Assembly: GCF_007971025.1 (NCBI RefSeq)
Contig: NZ_CP042436.1
Span: 3,162,001-3,226,000 of the forward strand
Direction of reading: 5' to 3'
Length of the DNA: 64,000 bases
Origin: Mucilaginibacter ginsenosidivorans
Lineage (GTDB): Bacteria; Bacteroidota; Bacteroidia; Sphingobacteriales; Sphingobacteriaceae
Within the stretch, counting starts at the first letter, position 1; every line of letters starts with the position of its first letter. A program made the translations under genes and the position numbers. Below, in pieces: positions 16,979 through 25,622 of this stretch. The notes beneath the pieces were generated by a model, which worked only from the letters and a program-made list of their open reading frames with translations, had not been told where the DNA came from and did not search any database.

Positions 16979-17491
16979 TTGGAAACAGAAAAAAAACCCG
17001 AGGTTTGGCTGCGCGGCCCGGTTGAAGGCATCCCGCCGCTGCTTCAGCCTGTTGCCCATACGTTATTGCAATCGCGCGAAGAGGTTAATGCCATGATGAT
17101 GGATTTTCCCGAAGTGTTCCTTTGGATAAAGCCGTCGGGCATGGCCTGTCCTGCTTTTCATTTGCAGCATCTTGCCGGCGTGCTCGACCGGCTTTTTACC
17201 TACGCACGTGGCGAGGCGCTGACCGACGAACAGCGTGGCGACCTGATAGCCGAAGGCAAGGAAGCCGCCAATAACCTGGATATGGAAGGTTTGATAAACC
17301 GTTTCAATACCCAGGTTGATAAAGCATTGGCACAACTCGCCGGTACTGACGAGAACACGCTGACCGATGTACGTGGCGTAGGGCGAATGCAGATACCATC
17401 CACAGTTATTGGCCTGCTTACACACGCTGCCGAACACACCATGCGGCACACCGGCCAGCTTTTAGTTACAGTTAGAGTTTTGCAAAACTAA
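16979..17491 (+). CDS. DinB family protein
   Basis: A 170-residue four-helix DinB/YfiT-like protein. Metal-ligand histidines are visible in FHLQHLAG (near 60) and in THAAEHTMRHTGQLL near the C-terminus. The start is TTG (16979), since no ATG lies in frame before ATG ATG ATG inside helix one; this makes the start uncertain. Members bind divalent metals and some are thiol-dependent transferases, but the function here is unknown. It is 37 bp ahead of the MG2-type gene and probably cotranscribed. Confidence 0.85.
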   Translation: METEKKPEVWLRGPVEGIPPLLQPVAHTLLQSREEVNAMMMDFPEVFLWIKPSGMACPAFHLQHLAGVLDRLFTYARGEALTDEQRGDLIAEGKEAANNLDMEGLINRFNTQVDKALAQLAGTDENTLTDVRGVGRMQIPSTVIGLLTHAAEHTMRHTGQLLVTVRVLQN

Positions 17492-17528
17492 AATATTCGT
17501 TATCTTAGTTTTATAAACCTGTAATCCT

Positions 17529-20387
17529 TTGAAGAAGCATCTGTATTTATACAGGTATGTGTTGTCGTGCCTGGTGGTGTTTTCGCTCCTTTGTGTGCAT
17601 ATCCGCGCCTTTGCCCAGGCAACGCCTTCACAATCACGATTGGTTACACTGACGGCGCATTCGGATAGCGTCGCCAAAATATCACAAGCCGAAAAGCTGT
17701 ACCTGCAAACCGATAAACCCGATTACGTTACAGGGGATACACTTTGGTTCAAAGCTTATATATTTAATGCACCTACTTTTTTACTTTCGGCCCAAAGCGG
17801 TATCCTGCATATCGACATCGCTGCCGACAGCAACCGGGTTGTGAAGCAATATATTTTCGCCGTTGCCCGGGGAGTTGCCTGGGGCGATATACCTTTAAAC
17901 GAAAAAGACTTTACACCCGGTGAATACACGCTGAGGGCCTATACCAACTGGATGAGAAATTTTCCTGCTGAGGTTTTCTTTTACAAGCATTTCAGGGTAG
18001 CCGGTTACGGCGAAAACAGTTGGCTCATAAACAGCCAAATAGGCATAAATCCAGCGAATAATGTGCGTGCCCGCTTGCAATTGACCGATATAAATAAAAG
18101 TCCTTTTGCCGACTCCCTGCTTCAGCTAAAAGTTTTTAATGGCAAAAGGGCCCTTTATAAACAATCAGTAAAAACGGATCATACCGGCCTGGTCGATGTT
18201 AATTTTTTGCTGCCGGATAAAGCAGTAAACCCGCAAATACAGGTTGAGAATGAGGATAAAACGCGTAAGGCGATAGTCCCTGTTACGACCAACGCGACGG
18301 GCGACGTTGATCTGCAGTTTATGCCAGAAGGCGGTGCCTTTGTAGGCGGATTGCATAATCTTGTCGGGTTTAAAGCATTAGGAGAAGATGGCCGTGGCCG
18401 GGATGTGACTGGAGTTATAGTCGATAGGTCGGGAAAGCAGGTTGCTTCTTTCGCCCCGGCTCATAAAGGCATGGGCAGTTTTGAATTGACGCCGCAAGCC
18501 GGTGAAACCTATACCGCAAGCGTTAACCTTTCGCCGGGCATAACAAAGAATTACACCTTGCCACCGGTAACAGCTTCGGGGACATCGCTGCACCTTGAAA
18601 ACCCGATGGAAAGCGATTCTGTTGGGGTTACAATTTCCTGTACCGCCGATCTTGCCCGGCCGGGTAATCAATATTTTCTAATAGCCAAAGCAAGGGGCCT
18701 GGTTTGCTATGCGGCGGCTTTTAGTTTCGAAAAAGGGAACGTCATCCGGCACCGGATCGCAAAAAGTTTGTTCCCGTCGGGTATCACGCATTTTATCCTC
18801 GCCACATCCGGAGGCCAGCCGCTGAATGAACGGCTTGTTTTTATCGACCATTATGATGGATTACATATCAATATAGAACCTGGTCAAGCGTTTTATGCCA
18901 CCAAGGACAGCATAGCCCTACAGCTTAACGTAACAAATGCTGCCGGTCAGCCTGTTTCCGGTAATTTCTCGCTGGCGGTTACTGATGATACACAGGTTAG
19001 GGCCGATACCCCGAATAATATCGTCACCCGTATGCTGCTAACGTCCGACCTGAAGGGCTATGTGGAAGACGCCGCATGGTATTTTAAAAACGACACAACG
19101 GCGTGGAAAGCGCTTGATAATTTGCTGCTTACACAGGGTTGGGTGAGCTATGAACCGGCCGGCAAAACAATGCCTTTTGCTGCTGAGAAAGAATATACAG
19201 TAAGCGGGAAGGTGGACAACGTTTTTGGCTCGGCCTTGAAACGATCGCCGGTAATATTATTGTCTAAATCACCGGCGATAGTGATGGACACGGTGACCGA
19301 CAACTACGGCAAATTTATATTTAACGGGTTCCCGCGGGTCGATACCGCAGTATTTATACTCCAGGCCCGTACAAAACACGGTAAAAGTTTTAATGTCAAT
19401 ATTGATATGGATGAGTTTGTACCTCCGCTGTTTACTGCCCCGGTATACCCGTTGGCGATACCATGGTATGTAAACACCGATACCACACGCATAAACCAGG
19501 TAAAAAGCAATATCCGTATGCGGGAGCAGGAATATAACCCCGGCGGTGGCAAGATGTTGAAGGAAGTAAAGATCACGGCCAAAAAGACGGTAAAGGGGTC
19601 GGAAAACCTTAATGGCCCTGGTAATGCTGATATTGTAGTGGATGAAAAAGAACTGGAAGCTGCCGGTAAGAAAACATTCTTCCAGTTATTTGAAGAGAAG
19701 ATCAAAGGTTTCAGGGAGTCTTCTTTTCCAACGCCGAACTGGTTAAACAGGAAAGATTTTAGGGAAGTTACAGAATTTGAAAATAACTATATCACTCATG
19801 GAGGCGGTAGTGGCTGGTATTTTATTTACGACCGCCCTGTAATACTCATCATCGATGGTATTGATATCGACGACCTTTTCCCTAAGTTTACCTTTGGCGA
19901 TTTTAAATTGTACCTGAAATCACATTCGGCCGAGGATATTAAAGGAATCGAGGTGAACATCTCGCCCCAATATTACAGTAACTATCTGAGGCGGGGCAAA
20001 TGGATGATGGCGCCTGTAATGGAGCGGTCGGTACGGGAATTTGCCTTTATCGAGGTTACAACAAGATACGGCCACAGCGCTTTGATCAAGAACACCCCCG
20101 GAACATTCCTTTTCAAGCCGCTGGCCCTAAGCTGGCCCAGGCAATTTTATAAGCCGAAATACAAGTTGAACGACACATTGCGCATGGCCGACCTGCGGCC
20201 AACAATCGACTGGGAACCCAATATCAATACCGATACCGCCGGCAAAGCGACCGTAACTTTTTATGCCGGAACCGAGCCGCGCACCTACACCATCATTGCT
20301 GAAGGGACCGACCTGAATGGAAACTTGGGCACGGTGCGGAGAAAGCTGGTTATCAACAAGCGAAACACTGCGGAAAAATCAAAATAA
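17529..20387 (+). CDS. Exported MG2/alpha-2-macroglobulin-like surface protein
   Basis: A 952-residue secreted protein. A signal peptide (VLSCLVVFSLLCVHIRAFA) is followed by an MG2-like beta-sandwich region starting EKLYLQTDKPDYVTGDTLWFKAYIF. Further macroglobulin-type repeats follow to about 550, then a carboxypeptidase-regulatory-like domain (SGKVDNVFGSALKRSPVILL, ~570-640), and a plug-like segment with ILIIDGIDIDDLF around 775. This build is a Bacteroidota-specific surface protein class often placed near TonB receptors; the ligand is unknown. The start codon is TTG at 17529, giving a typical MKKHLYLY start. Confidence 0.87.
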   Translation: MKKHLYLYRYVLSCLVVFSLLCVHIRAFAQATPSQSRLVTLTAHSDSVAKISQAEKLYLQTDKPDYVTGDTLWFKAYIFNAPTFLLSAQSGILHIDIAADSNRVVKQYIFAVARGVAWGDIPLNEKDFTPGEYTLRAYTNWMRNFPAEVFFYKHFRVAGYGENSWLINSQIGINPANNVRARLQLTDINKSPFADSLLQLKVFNGKRALYKQSVKTDHTGLVDVNFLLPDKAVNPQIQVENEDKTRKAIVPVTTNATGDVDLQFMPEGGAFVGGLHNLVGFKALGEDGRGRDVTGVIVDRSGKQVASFAPAHKGMGSFELTPQAGETYTASVNLSPGITKNYTLPPVTASGTSLHLENPMESDSVGVTISCTADLARPGNQYFLIAKARGLVCYAAAFSFEKGNVIRHRIAKSLFPSGITHFILATSGGQPLNERLVFIDHYDGLHINIEPGQAFYATKDSIALQLNVTNAAGQPVSGNFSLAVTDDTQVRADTPNNIVTRMLLTSDLKGYVEDAAWYFKNDTTAWKALDNLLLTQGWVSYEPAGKTMPFAAEKEYTVSGKVDNVFGSALKRSPVILLSKSPAIVMDTVTDNYGKFIFNGFPRVDTAVFILQARTKHGKSFNVNIDMDEFVPPLFTAPVYPLAIPWYVNTDTTRINQVKSNIRMREQEYNPGGGKMLKEVKITAKKTVKGSENLNGPGNADIVVDEKELEAAGKKTFFQLFEEKIKGFRESSFPTPNWLNRKDFREVTEFENNYITHGGGSGWYFIYDRPVILIIDGIDIDDLFPKFTFGDFKLYLKSHSAEDIKGIEVNISPQYYSNYLRRGKWMMAPVMERSVREFAFIEVTTRYGHSALIKNTPGTFLFKPLALSWPRQFYKPKYKLNDTLRMADLRPTIDWEPNINTDTAGKATVTFYAGTEPRTYTIIAEGTDLNGNLGTVRRKLVINKRNTAEKSK

Positions 20388-20459
20388 CCGCTGCTAAAAA
20401 TGGCCCTTAAAACAAAATAATTCGGCCTTTTAAACAAAACCGCCCGCCTGGTATTCATC

Positions 20460-20467
20460 TACTTTTG
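20460..20467 (+). promoter_or_regulatory. -7 box ahead of the SDR gene
   Basis: TACTTTTG matches TAnnTTTG, 23 bp before the ATG. No TTTG is present at -33, which would fit dependence on an activator such as the AraC-type regulator encoded next; that link is an inference. Confidence 0.45.
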
Positions 20468-20490
20468 CTTGTATCAAATAGCAATCGAAG

Positions 20491-21522
20491 ATGAAAACAA
20501 AAGAAAGAACAGGCAACTATAATGAGGCCTTGCAACAAAAGATCGGCTCGGGCTTTTCCGCCACCACAACTGCTGCAGATGTAATGCAGGGTATTGAACT
20601 GGCCGGGAAAACCGCTATCGTAACCGGCGGTTACGCGGGCATAGGTTTGGAAACGGTGAAAGCTTTAACCGCCGCGGGCGCCAATGTGATAGTACCGGCG
20701 CGCGATATGGATAAGGCACTAAAAAACCTGGCGGGTATAACCAACGTCACCGTCGGGCAGCTCGACCTGGCGGACCCGGCATCCATCGATGCCTTTGCCG
20801 GAGAATTTTTAGGAACGAATAGCCCGCTCCACATCCTCATTAATAATGCAGGAATAATGTGGGTGCCTCTTCAGCGCGACTCACGCGGTTATGAGTCGCA
20901 ACTTGCCACCAATCATTTGGGGCACTTTCAGCTTACCGCACGGCTTTGGCCAGCATTAAAACGGGCAGAAGGCGCCCGGGTGATCAACTTATCTTCCTTC
21001 GGGCACCAGATGGCGCCGTTTGACTTTGACGACCCAAATTTTGAACGCCGCAGTTACGAGACCTTGCAAGGCTACGGCCAGTCAAAAACTGCCAATATAC
21101 TGTTTACGGTAGAATTAGATCAGCGTGGTCAACATGCCTGCGTGCGTGCGTTTGCGGTACATCCCGGCGCGGTAAATGGCACCGATCTGGGACGCGTGGC
21201 CCCTATGGAGCTGTTTCAGCAAATGGGTACGCATGATGCAGATGGAAACATCTACCCGGAAGTTGCCAAAAAGCTTAAAACCGTATCGCAGGGAGCGGCT
21301 ACCTCTTTATGGTGCGCTACAAGTCCGCGGCTTAACGGGATAGGCGGCGTGTATTGCGAAGATGGTGACGTGGCCGAACTTGATCTTGGCAACATAGACC
21401 ATCAGTACGGCGACCCCGCAACGCTGCGCGGTGTACAGCCTTATTCGGTAGATGCGGCTAATGCCAGGCGGCTTTGGAGTTTGAGCGAAAAACTGACCGG
21501 TGTAACCTTTACTGCCGTCTGA
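20491..21522 (+). CDS. Short-chain dehydrogenase/reductase
   Basis: A 343-residue NAD(P)-dependent oxidoreductase of the SDR superfamily. The glycine-rich motif TGGYAGIGLE (about 46-55), NNAGI (about 117-121), the catalytic Ser in NLSSFGHQM and YGQSK (Tyr-x3-Lys) are all present. The length and late region (HPGAVNGTDLGR) resemble the retinol-dehydrogenase/WW-domain-oxidoreductase-like subgroup. The substrate is unknown. An AraC-type regulator follows after 46 bp in the same direction and may control it. Confidence 0.92.
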   Translation: MKTKERTGNYNEALQQKIGSGFSATTTAADVMQGIELAGKTAIVTGGYAGIGLETVKALTAAGANVIVPARDMDKALKNLAGITNVTVGQLDLADPASIDAFAGEFLGTNSPLHILINNAGIMWVPLQRDSRGYESQLATNHLGHFQLTARLWPALKRAEGARVINLSSFGHQMAPFDFDDPNFERRSYETLQGYGQSKTANILFTVELDQRGQHACVRAFAVHPGAVNGTDLGRVAPMELFQQMGTHDADGNIYPEVAKKLKTVSQGAATSLWCATSPRLNGIGGVYCEDGDVAELDLGNIDHQYGDPATLRGVQPYSVDAANARRLWSLSEKLTGVTFTAV

Positions 21523-21568
21523 GCGGGTATTGGGTTTCGTTTTATTAATTTTACAGAACACGCAGGTT

Positions 21569-22384
21569 ATGGCATATCAGATAGAATACATCCATAATGA
21601 CATCAAACGATCCTGTTTTGAGGATCGTTTTTTTAAAGCCGATGTCTTGTTCGAGGACCACCTGCTGGTTTGGCTCATCTCCGGTGAAACCAGGATAGTA
21701 CAGGCTGATAATACGTATACGGTTGGCGCGGGAGATACCTTGCTGTTCCCGCGCCATATGCTGGCTACGGTGCTTAATTATCCAAAAGACGGGTTGCCGC
21801 ACCGGTCAGTAGTTATGCATCTTACCACCACCAGGCTTAAAGAATATTATGAGAAGAACGAAGCATCGCCCGGGCATACTGTCGCTCATCAGCTTACTTT
21901 TCAGACACTGGGGCAACACCCTTTGCTGAAAAGCTGCCTGGCCTCATTGGTTCCGTATTTCGACCTGAAAGAGCAATTGCCCGACGCTATCGCGGCGCTC
22001 AAAATAGAAGAGGCGATCCATGTACTCAGGGCCATTGCACCCGGTATCGACCGGCACCTGGCTAATTTTGCCGAGCCTGGAAAGATAAACCTGGTTAATT
22101 TTATGGAGCGGAATTATATGTTCAATATGCCGATGGAGAAGTTCGGCTACTTAACGGGCCGCAGCCTTACTACCTTTAAGCGCGACTTTAAAAAGGCGTT
22201 TCAAACCACGCCGCAAAAATGGCTCACCCGCAAACGGCTTGAATTGGCACATTACCAGGTAAGGCAAAAAAACAGGAAACCTTCAGAAGTATACCTCGAA
22301 ACCGGTTTTGAAAACCTTTCCCATTTCAATTATGCTTTTAAGAGGCAATTTGGGTATGCTCCCACTGAAGAAATAGGGTCGTGA
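21569..22384 (+). CDS. AraC family transcriptional regulator
   Basis: A 271-residue regulator. The N-terminal half is a cupin-like sensor (DHLLVWLISGETRIVQADNTYTV), and the C-terminal 100 residues hold the double HTH: KFGYLTGRSLTTFKRDFKKAF and PSEVYLETGFENLSHFNYAFKRQFG. The ATG at 21569 is preferred over an upstream frame extension to 21530. It sits 46 bp after the SDR gene, its most likely target along with itself. The inducer is unknown. Confidence 0.92.
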   Translation: MAYQIEYIHNDIKRSCFEDRFFKADVLFEDHLLVWLISGETRIVQADNTYTVGAGDTLLFPRHMLATVLNYPKDGLPHRSVVMHLTTTRLKEYYEKNEASPGHTVAHQLTFQTLGQHPLLKSCLASLVPYFDLKEQLPDAIAALKIEEAIHVLRAIAPGIDRHLANFAEPGKINLVNFMERNYMFNMPMEKFGYLTGRSLTTFKRDFKKAFQTTPQKWLTRKRLELAHYQVRQKNRKPSEVYLETGFENLSHFNYAFKRQFGYAPTEEIGS

Positions 22385-22397
22385 TAATCAAAATAAG

Positions 22398-23030
22398 CTA
22401 CAACAGATACAGGGCGTCCTTTAATTTATCAGAACGGTGGGTAGATGCTTCCTGGTGATACCTGCCGGTTGGGTCGTACAGAAAAGTGTCGATGCCCAAA
22501 CTTAAAGCCGCTTTGATCTCCGAGTCCGGGTCGTCGCCAATGATCAGCAGGTCCTGCGGCTCGTAACCATATTTCTCTATGATCCCGGCAAACACGTCCT
22601 TTTTGGTTTTCCGGCTCACATCCGGGTCCACTACGATAATTTCCCTGAAATCGTTTTCAATTCCCAGTTGCCGCACCTTGCTGTATTGTAATTTTAGATA
22701 GCCGGTTGTTACCAGGTATTTGTCGAGCGGTATTTGACGAAGGTGATTATAATCGTCAAAAGGCCGCATGGGTTCGTCATAGGTCATGTTACGCAATACC
22801 TCGGTCATTTCATTGCGAATATGCTCATCCAAACCATATTTATCAGCGATGTACTGGAGTGGGCGGCGGGTCATTTCCTCCTTGATTTTGCCGACGGTAT
22901 CATCAGTATTCTGGTTTATGGTGTGCGCATTTTGGTCGAGCACAGCAAACAGGCCGTTAAACAAATTGCCGGCGATAGAGCTTACCGGGTAAATGGTATT
23001 GTCAAGATCAAATATTACAGCTTTCTTCAT
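22398..23030 (-). CDS. HAD-type hydrolase, pyrimidine 5'-nucleotidase-like
   Basis: A 210-residue HAD phosphatase. Motif I is FDLDNTIYP (Asp9/Asp11), motif II is the Thr in LVTTGY, a Lys lies in SRKTKKD and motif IV is IIGDDPDSEI. The DLDNTLYP-type motif I and length fit the pyrimidine 5'-nucleotidase/YjjG-like group. Its ATG overlaps the TGA-region of the MFS gene upstream (start base 23030 is shared), so the two are translationally coupled. Confidence 0.88.
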   Translation of the reverse strand: MKKAVIFDLDNTIYPVSSIAGNLFNGLFAVLDQNAHTINQNTDDTVGKIKEEMTRRPLQYIADKYGLDEHIRNEMTEVLRNMTYDEPMRPFDDYNHLRQIPLDKYLVTTGYLKLQYSKVRQLGIENDFREIIVVDPDVSRKTKKDVFAGIIEKYGYEPQDLLIIGDDPDSEIKAALSLGIDTFLYDPTGRYHQEASTHRSDKLKDALYLL

Positions 23031-24265
23031 CAGAATACGGTTTCTTCAATAGGTATATGTTTCTGTTTAAAATTCCTGCGGAACAACACCAGGAACCCGA
23101 TGGACGCGCCAAGGCACATAGCGCCCGTAACCCACCACAGGGCATAATAACCCGAATAGGTTACCACCTGGCCCCCAAGCAGGGGGGATATGATCTGTGC
23201 CACCGACCAGGCAATGGTGTACATGGCGGCATATTGCCCCCTGTTGGCGGGTGTGGTGCGCATTATCCAGAAAGAGTTCATGAAAGGCATGGCCAGCATT
23301 TCGCCCACGGTAATGAATATCAGTACGGCAAATGCCGAATAATAGGATGGCGGCAGGAAATTGAGCAATATAAAGCCTGCGCCTATAACAAGCGACCCAA
23401 CACAGATATAGTTTAAAGGATGCCGTTTGTTCTCGAGATTGTGGATGATCACCATTTCGAAAATAACAATAAGCAAACCGTTTATGCCCATCAGCAGCCC
23501 GATAAAGAATTCGTTGAAATGCCATGGGCCCTTATAATAAAGTGGCTGCATGGTGAACACATGGAAAAAGCAGGTAGCGAATATAATGGCACAAACTATG
23601 AATGCCAGGTAGACGCCGTCCTGGTATGGCGATGCGGCTTTACCGGTCATGATAGACTTGCGGATCTGTTTCATAACCTTCGAGGCGGGTATCAGTTTCA
23701 GCAACAGCAGGGCCGCCAGGATATTGGTGCTGCCGTCAACCCAAAACAGCAGGTGATAGTTAATACCTGCCAAAGTACCGCCAAGCAGGCCGCCAAATGC
23801 CCAGCCAAGGTTAACGGCCAAACGGTTGAGCGAATTGGAACGCGTTAGATTTCCGCCGCTGCTGTAATAGGCCACAGCGGTTGAATTTGCCGGCCTGAAT
23901 GCTTCATTGCATATGCTGAGTACAAACGATCCTGCCATCACGGATGCAAAAGACACCTGGTAACCCAACACCATGAACAGCAAACCGCCGATAAGCAGCG
24001 CCATCACCTGTACATAATAAAACCCTATCTTATCGGTTATTTTCCCGCCGATGAAGGCGCCTAAAATGGAGCCCGCCCCAAAGGCCCCCATCACCAATGT
24101 CGACTGGCTGATGGAAAAATGCAGCTCGTGGCGGCAATAGATGGTCATGAACGGAATAACCATGGTGCCGCTCCGGTTGATGAACATCACCAGGCACAGG
24201 TACCAGCTGTTTCGTGAAAGGCCGCTGTATGCTTTTTTGTATAATTGGATAGGAGAGGAAAGCAT
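23030..24265 (-). CDS. MFS transporter
   Basis: A 411-residue integral membrane protein with about 12 hydrophobic segments. The loop between helices 2 and 3 reads GGKITDKIGFYYVQ, the MFS motif A (GxxxDxxGxxx). The subgroup resembles drug/sugar efflux-type exporters (MdtH/YfcJ-like) without a clear substrate. It overlaps the downstream HAD gene by one base. Repeat-derived sequence precedes the gene. Confidence 0.9.
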   Translation of the reverse strand: MLSSPIQLYKKAYSGLSRNSWYLCLVMFINRSGTMVIPFMTIYCRHELHFSISQSTLVMGAFGAGSILGAFIGGKITDKIGFYYVQVMALLIGGLLFMVLGYQVSFASVMAGSFVLSICNEAFRPANSTAVAYYSSGGNLTRSNSLNRLAVNLGWAFGGLLGGTLAGINYHLLFWVDGSTNILAALLLLKLIPASKVMKQIRKSIMTGKAASPYQDGVYLAFIVCAIIFATCFFHVFTMQPLYYKGPWHFNEFFIGLLMGINGLLIVIFEMVIIHNLENKRHPLNYICVGSLVIGAGFILLNFLPPSYYSAFAVLIFITVGEMLAMPFMNSFWIMRTTPANRGQYAAMYTIAWSVAQIISPLLGGQVVTYSGYYALWWVTGAMCLGASIGFLVLFRRNFKQKHIPIEETVF

Positions 24266-24269
24266 TTAC

Positions 24270-24412
24270 CAAATTTAGCTGAAAGCAGAAAGCTTAAAGC
24301 ACAAAGCCTGAAATATTTAACTTTTGACATTGAGCTTACGGTAATTTCCCCATTGCTGAGAAAAGCTTTCAGCTTTAGTCTTTTCGCTTTCAGCTTAACA
24401 CAGAATTGCGGT
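24270..24412. repeat. Inverted repeat of GAAAGC/GCTTTC words
   Basis: 'agctgaaagcagaaagc' at the left and 'aagctttcagcttt', 'cgctttcagctt' at the right make a long imperfect hairpin. The right part overlaps the chorismate synthase 3' end and provides its TGA stop codon (within gcTGAaagc). It lies between aroC and the MFS gene. Confidence 0.65.
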
Positions 24413-25484
24413 TCCGCAGCCAATGATCAGCAATAACCAAAGCGGCCATTGCTTCGACGATAGGCACGGCGCGCGGTACTACGCAGGGGTCGTGGCGGCC
24501 TTTGCCGGAGATTTCGGCCTCATTGCCCTTGCTGTCAACCGTAGGCTGGCTTTGCATGATGGTTGCCACGGGCTTAAATGCTACCCTGAATTCGATAGGC
24601 ATGCCATTGCTGATACCGCCCTGTATGCCGCCCGAAAAGTTAGTGCGGGTCATGATCTCGCCTTTGCTGTTTTTGATGAAAAGGTCGTTATGTTCTGAAC
24701 CGTTCATTTCGCTGCCTTCAAACCCTGATCCGTATTCAAAGCCATGTACGGCGTTGATGCTTAGCATGGCTTTACCCAGGTCGGCATGCAACTTGTCAAA
24801 AACCGGTTCGCCAAGGCCCACCGGGCAGTTTTTGATAAAACAGGTTACCTTGCCGCCAACGGTATCGCCGCTTTTCCTGACAGCATCTATATGCGCTATC
24901 ATTTCTTCGGCTGTTGCCGGGTCGGCACAACGGACAATGTTTTTTTCGCGTTCGTCAATAAACTCCTGTGCATCGCTGATCTCAATATTCGGGGCATTGA
25001 TGCGTCCCACGCTGCTCACATGGGCCACAACATCAATACCTTGTGTCTTCAACAATAGTTTGGCAATCGCACCTGCCGCAACACGCGCCGCGGTCTCCCT
25101 TGCGGACGACCGCCCGCCGCCGCGATGATCGCGGATGCCATATTTGGCCTGGTACGTATAATCGGCATGTGAGGGCCGGAACACATCCACATTATGCGAA
25201 TAATCTTTTGAGCGCTGGTCCTCGTTAGGTATCAGCATGGCAATTGGCGTACCGGTTGTTTTTCCGTCAAATATACCCGACAGAATTTGCACTGTATCAC
25301 TTTCCTTGCGTTGCGTAGTTATCTTGGATTGACCGGGCCGGCGCTTATCCAGTTCGGACTGAATATATTCGAGGTCGACAGGCAATTGCGCCGGGCAGCC
25401 GTCGATGATGACGCCGATAGCTTCGCCATGCGATTCGCCGAAAGTTGTTATCCTGAATAATTGCCCGAATGAATTCCCTGCCAT
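24390..25484 (-). CDS. aroC: Chorismate synthase
   Basis: A 364-residue chorismate synthase (PF01264). The family signatures are present: [16 protein letters not shown] near the start, [20 protein letters not shown] (about 120-140) and [14 protein letters not shown] near 335. It converts 5-enolpyruvylshikimate-3-phosphate into chorismate and needs reduced FMN, which it does not consume. It is the last gene of the minus-strand block pheA, DAHP synthase/chorismate mutase, aroA, aroC. Two 16-bp direct repeats lie directly upstream of its start. Confidence 0.97.
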   Translation of the reverse strand: MAGNSFGQLFRITTFGESHGEAIGVIIDGCPAQLPVDLEYIQSELDKRRPGQSKITTQRKESDTVQILSGIFDGKTTGTPIAMLIPNEDQRSKDYSHNVDVFRPSHADYTYQAKYGIRDHRGGGRSSARETAARVAAGAIAKLLLKTQGIDVVAHVSSVGRINAPNIEISDAQEFIDEREKNIVRCADPATAEEMIAHIDAVRKSGDTVGGKVTCFIKNCPVGLGEPVFDKLHADLGKAMLSINAVHGFEYGSGFEGSEMNGSEHNDLFIKNSKGEIMTRTNFSGGIQGGISNGMPIEFRVAFKPVATIMQSQPTVDSKGNEAEISGKGRHDPCVVPRAVPIVEAMAALVIADHWLRNRNSVLS

Positions 25485-25490
25485 ATGATT

Positions 25491-25526
25491 TTATGATTAC
25501 ACCGATGTGGTTATGATTACACCGAT
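25491..25526 (-). promoter_or_regulatory. Two 16-bp direct repeats, 20-bp period, upstream of aroC
   Basis: TTATGATTACACCGAT occurs at 25491-25506 and 25511-25526. The exact 20-bp spacing puts both on the same face of the helix. They begin 6 bp upstream of the aroC ATG. A regulator site is possible; tandem duplication without function is equally possible. Confidence 0.4.
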
Positions 25527-25548
25527 TGCCTGCTAAATTACTATTGTT

Positions 25549-25620
25549 GTACGTTATATGTGGTACGTCTTACGTTTGAAGGAGATATTACGTATTACGT
25601 AAAACGTCCAACGTATAACC
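25549..25620. repeat. Inverted repeat of TTACGT/ACGT words between aroA and aroC
   Basis: 'acgttatatgtggtacgtcttacgt' on the left pairs imperfectly with 'acgtaaaacgtccaacgtataac' on the right, with more ACGT copies in the loop. It ends just before the aroA stop codon. Confidence 0.6.
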
Positions 25621-25622
25621 TT

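Noticed and set aside
24187..24423. 78-residue minus-strand frame between aroC and the MFS gene
   Set aside because: It is largely the GAAAGC repeat read in frame ([12 protein letters not shown]) and overlaps both neighbours.
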